From contig CAYRHS010000020.1 of assembly GCA_964424125.1 (NCBI GenBank), positions 1 to 26,491 on the forward strand: a DNA stretch of 26,491 nt. Direction: 5' to 3'. The translations under genes were made by a program, and so were the position numbers. Every line of letters begins with the position of its first letter. Within the stretch, counting starts at the first letter, position 1. The notes under the pieces were generated by a model. It was not told the DNA's origin. It saw only the letters and a list, made by a program, of their open reading frames with translations, and did not search any database. Of the stretch, positions 24,604 through 26,491 are shown piece by piece. This DNA is from CAYRHS01 sp964424125 (GTDB taxonomy: Bacteria; Actinomycetota; Acidimicrobiia; IMCC26256; JAOSJL01).

Positions 24604-25533
24604 TCAGTCGGACGCCAGGAGCGGCGCGACCTCCGCGGCGAAGCGCTCGAGCTGCGGCACCGGGTCCCGCACGGGCCAGAGGATGAGCCGCTGGACGCCG
24701 GCGTCCGCATACGCGCCGAGCAGCTCCGCGATCCGGGCCGGTGATCCGATGGGAAGCCGATCTCGCAGCAACTCGGGGTCACGGCCGAGGGCGGGACCCA
24801 GCTGCTCGACGAGGACGTGCTCCTCCTCGCGGGGATCGTCGGTGACGTGGAGGAACGTCGAGGCGAGCGCGTTCGGGAAGTCGTCGAGGTCACGGCCCCG
24901 GACGTGCAGCGCCTCCCCGAGCCGGCGCCAGCTTGCGGCGAAGCCGGCCGGGGTCGTGTTGTAGGCCGACGCGAGCCAGCCGTCGGCACGCCGGGCGATC
25001 CGATCGAGCGCGGCATCGGACCCCCAGCTCCCCACCCAGATCGGCACCCCGGCTCCCGTCGCCACGGGCTCCGCCGGCGCGTCGACCCGGTAGTAGGTGC
25101 CGGCGAACGGTCCCTGGGCGCGTCCGAGCAGGACCTGCAACGTGGCGACGGCTTCGTCGAAGCGAGGCCAGCGCTCATCGAAGGGGACGCCCACGAGCTC
25201 GTAGTCCGCCGCCGAGGAGCCCGGGCCCACCCCCGCCACGACCCTCCCGTCCGCGAGGTTCGCGAGCGCCACGAGCGCCTTGGCGAGCGGCGCCGGGTGG
25301 CGCACCACGGGAAGCGAGATCGTCGTCATGAGCGTGAGCGTTCCCGCTTCGGGCAAGCAGGCCGCGAGCGCGGTCGGGCCGTCGAGCCACGGGCGGCGGA
25401 ACACCAGATGGTCGTTGGCGGCGAGGGTCGAGAACCCGAGCCGCCGGGCCGTCGCGGCGACCGAGAGGAGCGACGCGCGCTCGAACCCCTCGCCCGAGAA
25501 GTCGATCAGCGGCAGGTGCGCACCGAATTCCAC
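24604..25533 (-). CDS. LLM-class flavin-dependent oxidoreductase
   Basis: A 309-residue luciferase-like monooxygenase-fold protein, probably F420- or FMN-dependent. Family blocks: FGAHLPLIDF at the N-terminus, ARRLGFSTLAANDHL, TTISLPVVRHPAPLAK, GRVVAGVGPGSSAADYE and PIWVGSWGSDAALDRIARRADGW. The GTG at 25533 has GGGGAGG 7 bases before it and begins exactly at the family N-terminus, whereas the much longer upstream open frame is shadow of the next gene. It is convergent with the operon and divergent from the DUF6777-like gene. The substrate is not assignable. Confidence 0.9.
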   Translation of the reverse strand: MEFGAHLPLIDFSGEGFERASLLSVAATARRLGFSTLAANDHLVFRRPWLDGPTALAACLPEAGTLTLMTTISLPVVRHPAPLAKALVALANLADGRVVAGVGPGSSAADYELVGVPFDERWPRFDEAVATLQVLLGRAQGPFAGTYYRVDAPAEPVATGAGVPIWVGSWGSDAALDRIARRADGWLASAYNTTPAGFAASWRRLGEALHVRGRDLDDFPNALASTFLHVTDDPREEEHVLVEQLGPALGRDPELLRDRLPIGSPARIAELLGAYADAGVQRLILWPVRDPVPQLERFAAEVAPLLASD

Positions 25534-25728
25534 GCCTGCGCCTCCCCGGACCGCCCGCACCGCAGCGAACCGGACGAATCCTCGCACGTCTGACGACTCC
25601 GCGCCCGTCGCTGGGGCCGCCGACTCCGTCCGGTTCGGGCCCTCCGGCCCTTCCGATCGCCCGGCCGGACTCGTAGCGTCCAGGGCGAGGGGTCCCGACG
25701 ACGGCGGGACGCGACGAGGAGGGATCTC

Positions 25729-26491
25729 ATGGCCGATCCCAGACGACAAGCCCTGGCAGGATTCATCGTCGGCGCGGTCGGGATCGTCGCCGCCATCGGC
25801 ATGGGGGTGGCCTATGCCGTCGACAGCGGCGACGGTGGCGGCGCCTACCAGGCGACCGAGGCCGGCTTCATCGAGGAGCCCTCCGGCGAGATCGGCCCCG
25901 ACGCGTTCACCCCACCCGTCAACACCGACGACAGCCAGATCTGCGACAAGAACAAGCTCGTCCAGGAGCTCCAGAACCGGCCCGAAGCGCTCCGGGCGTG
26001 GGCCGAGGTGCTGAACGTCCCCGAGGAGTCGGTGCCCGACTACGTCCAGACCCTCCAGCCCCAGGTGCTCGACACCGACACGATGGTGACGAACCACGGG
26101 CTGCACGACGGCGTCGCCTACGCCCGTCCGTCGGTCCTGGAGGCGGGCACGGCGGTGTTCATGGCCAACCTGCCGCCGCAGGAGGTCGATGGCGAGCAGC
26201 CGCCGGTGGACTCCCAGCCGCCGGTGGACTCGCAGCCGACGGTCGAGACCACCCAGACGACGATCGTCACCGAAACCACCCAGACGACGGGGCCCGGGAC
26301 GACGACGGTCGCGCCCGGCACGCCGGTGACACGCTGCAAGTGCGGCAACCCGCTCCTGCCGCCGTACGCGTCGAGCACGCCGAGCGAGACGACGAGCACG
26401 AGCACCACCATGACGACGACCACCGAACCGACCACGCAGCCCACCGAGCCACCGACCGAATCGAGCGAGCCGAGCCCGCCGCCGGACTCGG
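25729..26491 (+). CDS. DUF6777-like membrane-anchored protein (3' end outside window)
   Basis: An open frame from ATG 25729 (GGAGGGA 5 bases before it) to the window end, at least 254 residues, incomplete. Residues about 9-32 form one TM or signal-anchor helix. A conserved segment from ICDKNKLVQELQNRP through VFMAN, followed by RCKCGNPLLPP (C203, C205), resembles the DUF6777 domain of actinobacterial secreted proteins, where a C-x-C-G-N-P-L motif is typical. A Thr/Gln-rich repeat insert (about 155-200) splits the domain, and a Pro/Thr/Ser/Glu-rich tail follows. The function of DUF6777 is unknown. Family assignment is from memory of the motif. Confidence 0.75.
   Translation, partial: MADPRRQALAGFIVGAVGIVAAIGMGVAYAVDSGDGGGAYQATEAGFIEEPSGEIGPDAFTPPVNTDDSQICDKNKLVQELQNRPEALRAWAEVLNVPEESVPDYVQTLQPQVLDTDTMVTNHGLHDGVAYARPSVLEAGTAVFMANLPPQEVDGEQPPVDSQPPVDSQPTVETTQTTIVTETTQTTGPGTTTVAPGTPVTRCKCGNPLLPPYASSTPSETTSTSTTMTTTTEPTTQPTEPPTESSEPSPPPDS
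26197..26232 (+). repeat. 18-bp tandem repeat in the DUF6777-like gene
   Basis: Two near-identical copies of an 18-bp unit, differing only at the last base, encode QPPVDS twice. A third degenerate copy follows (QPTV). They sit in the low-complexity insert of the DUF6777-like protein. Confidence 0.75.

Noticed and set aside
25637..25650. GGGCC/GGCCC hairpin followed by TT in the 25534-25728 gap
   Set aside because: A 5-bp stem lying in a divergent promoter region where no terminator is needed. Likely chance in GC-rich DNA.
25534..26106. Extended start of the LLM oxidoreductase
   Set aside because: The GTG at 25533 has a good ribosome-binding site and the canonical family N-terminus. The extension is antisense to the DUF6777-like gene.

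Overview
The window is a high-GC, gene-dense stretch of an actinobacterial chromosome. It shows GTG starts, short intergenic gaps, a mycothiol-type PIG-L amidase, an F420-type LLM oxidoreductase, a wax ester synthase/DGAT, TIGR03086 and DUF6777-like proteins, and an LPFTG wall anchor. An environmental lineage such as Acidimicrobiia would fit, but the species cannot be fixed from the sequence. I see no tRNA, rRNA, CRISPR array, insertion sequence or phage gene.

Layout. (1) 1-4904: a possible relic of an OB-fold-like protein on the minus strand (5-201), then a 1559-residue secreted, wall-anchored protein. That protein has a PKD domain, beta-rich repeats, a helical segment, a C-terminal module resembling those of polymorphic toxins and anthrax-type adenylyl cyclases, a Gly/Ser/Thr linker and an LPFTG sorting signal. 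(2) 4905-8554: a cupin divergent from a TetR regulator with a GTACG repeat block between them, a lipoprotein metallophosphatase, a two-gene cupin/lipoprotein unit on the minus strand, and a small cupin. (3) 8595-11551: a plus-strand run of a PflA-like radical SAM protein, a THEP1-type NTPase, a TesB-like thioesterase and a TIGR03086 protein. (4) 11564-15161: a WS/DGAT acyltransferase flanked by two serine alpha/beta hydrolases on the opposite strand, which suggests acyl-lipid metabolism. (5) 15298-17696: a quinone oxidoreductase, a PIG-L amidase and a short CDF-type cation transporter. (6) 17792-24592: a six-gene plus-strand operon. (7) 24604-26491: an LLM flavin oxidoreductase and the start of a DUF6777-like membrane-anchored protein that runs off the window.

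The most striking region is the operon at 17792-24592. It encodes an FGGY kinase, a full-length sphingosine-1-phosphate-lyase homologue, an SDR closely resembling 3-ketodihydrosphingosine reductase, a second SDR, a gamma-glutamylamide-synthetase-type glutamine synthetase homologue, and a PuuD-like gamma-glutamyl hydrolase. The lyase should release an aldehyde and a phosphorylated amino alcohol. The last three genes look like an amine or ethanolamine gamma-glutamylation route. Together they suggest a pathway degrading sphingoid bases or related 2-amino-alcohol phosphates and recovering the amine nitrogen. This pathway is inferred; the individual family assignments are much firmer.
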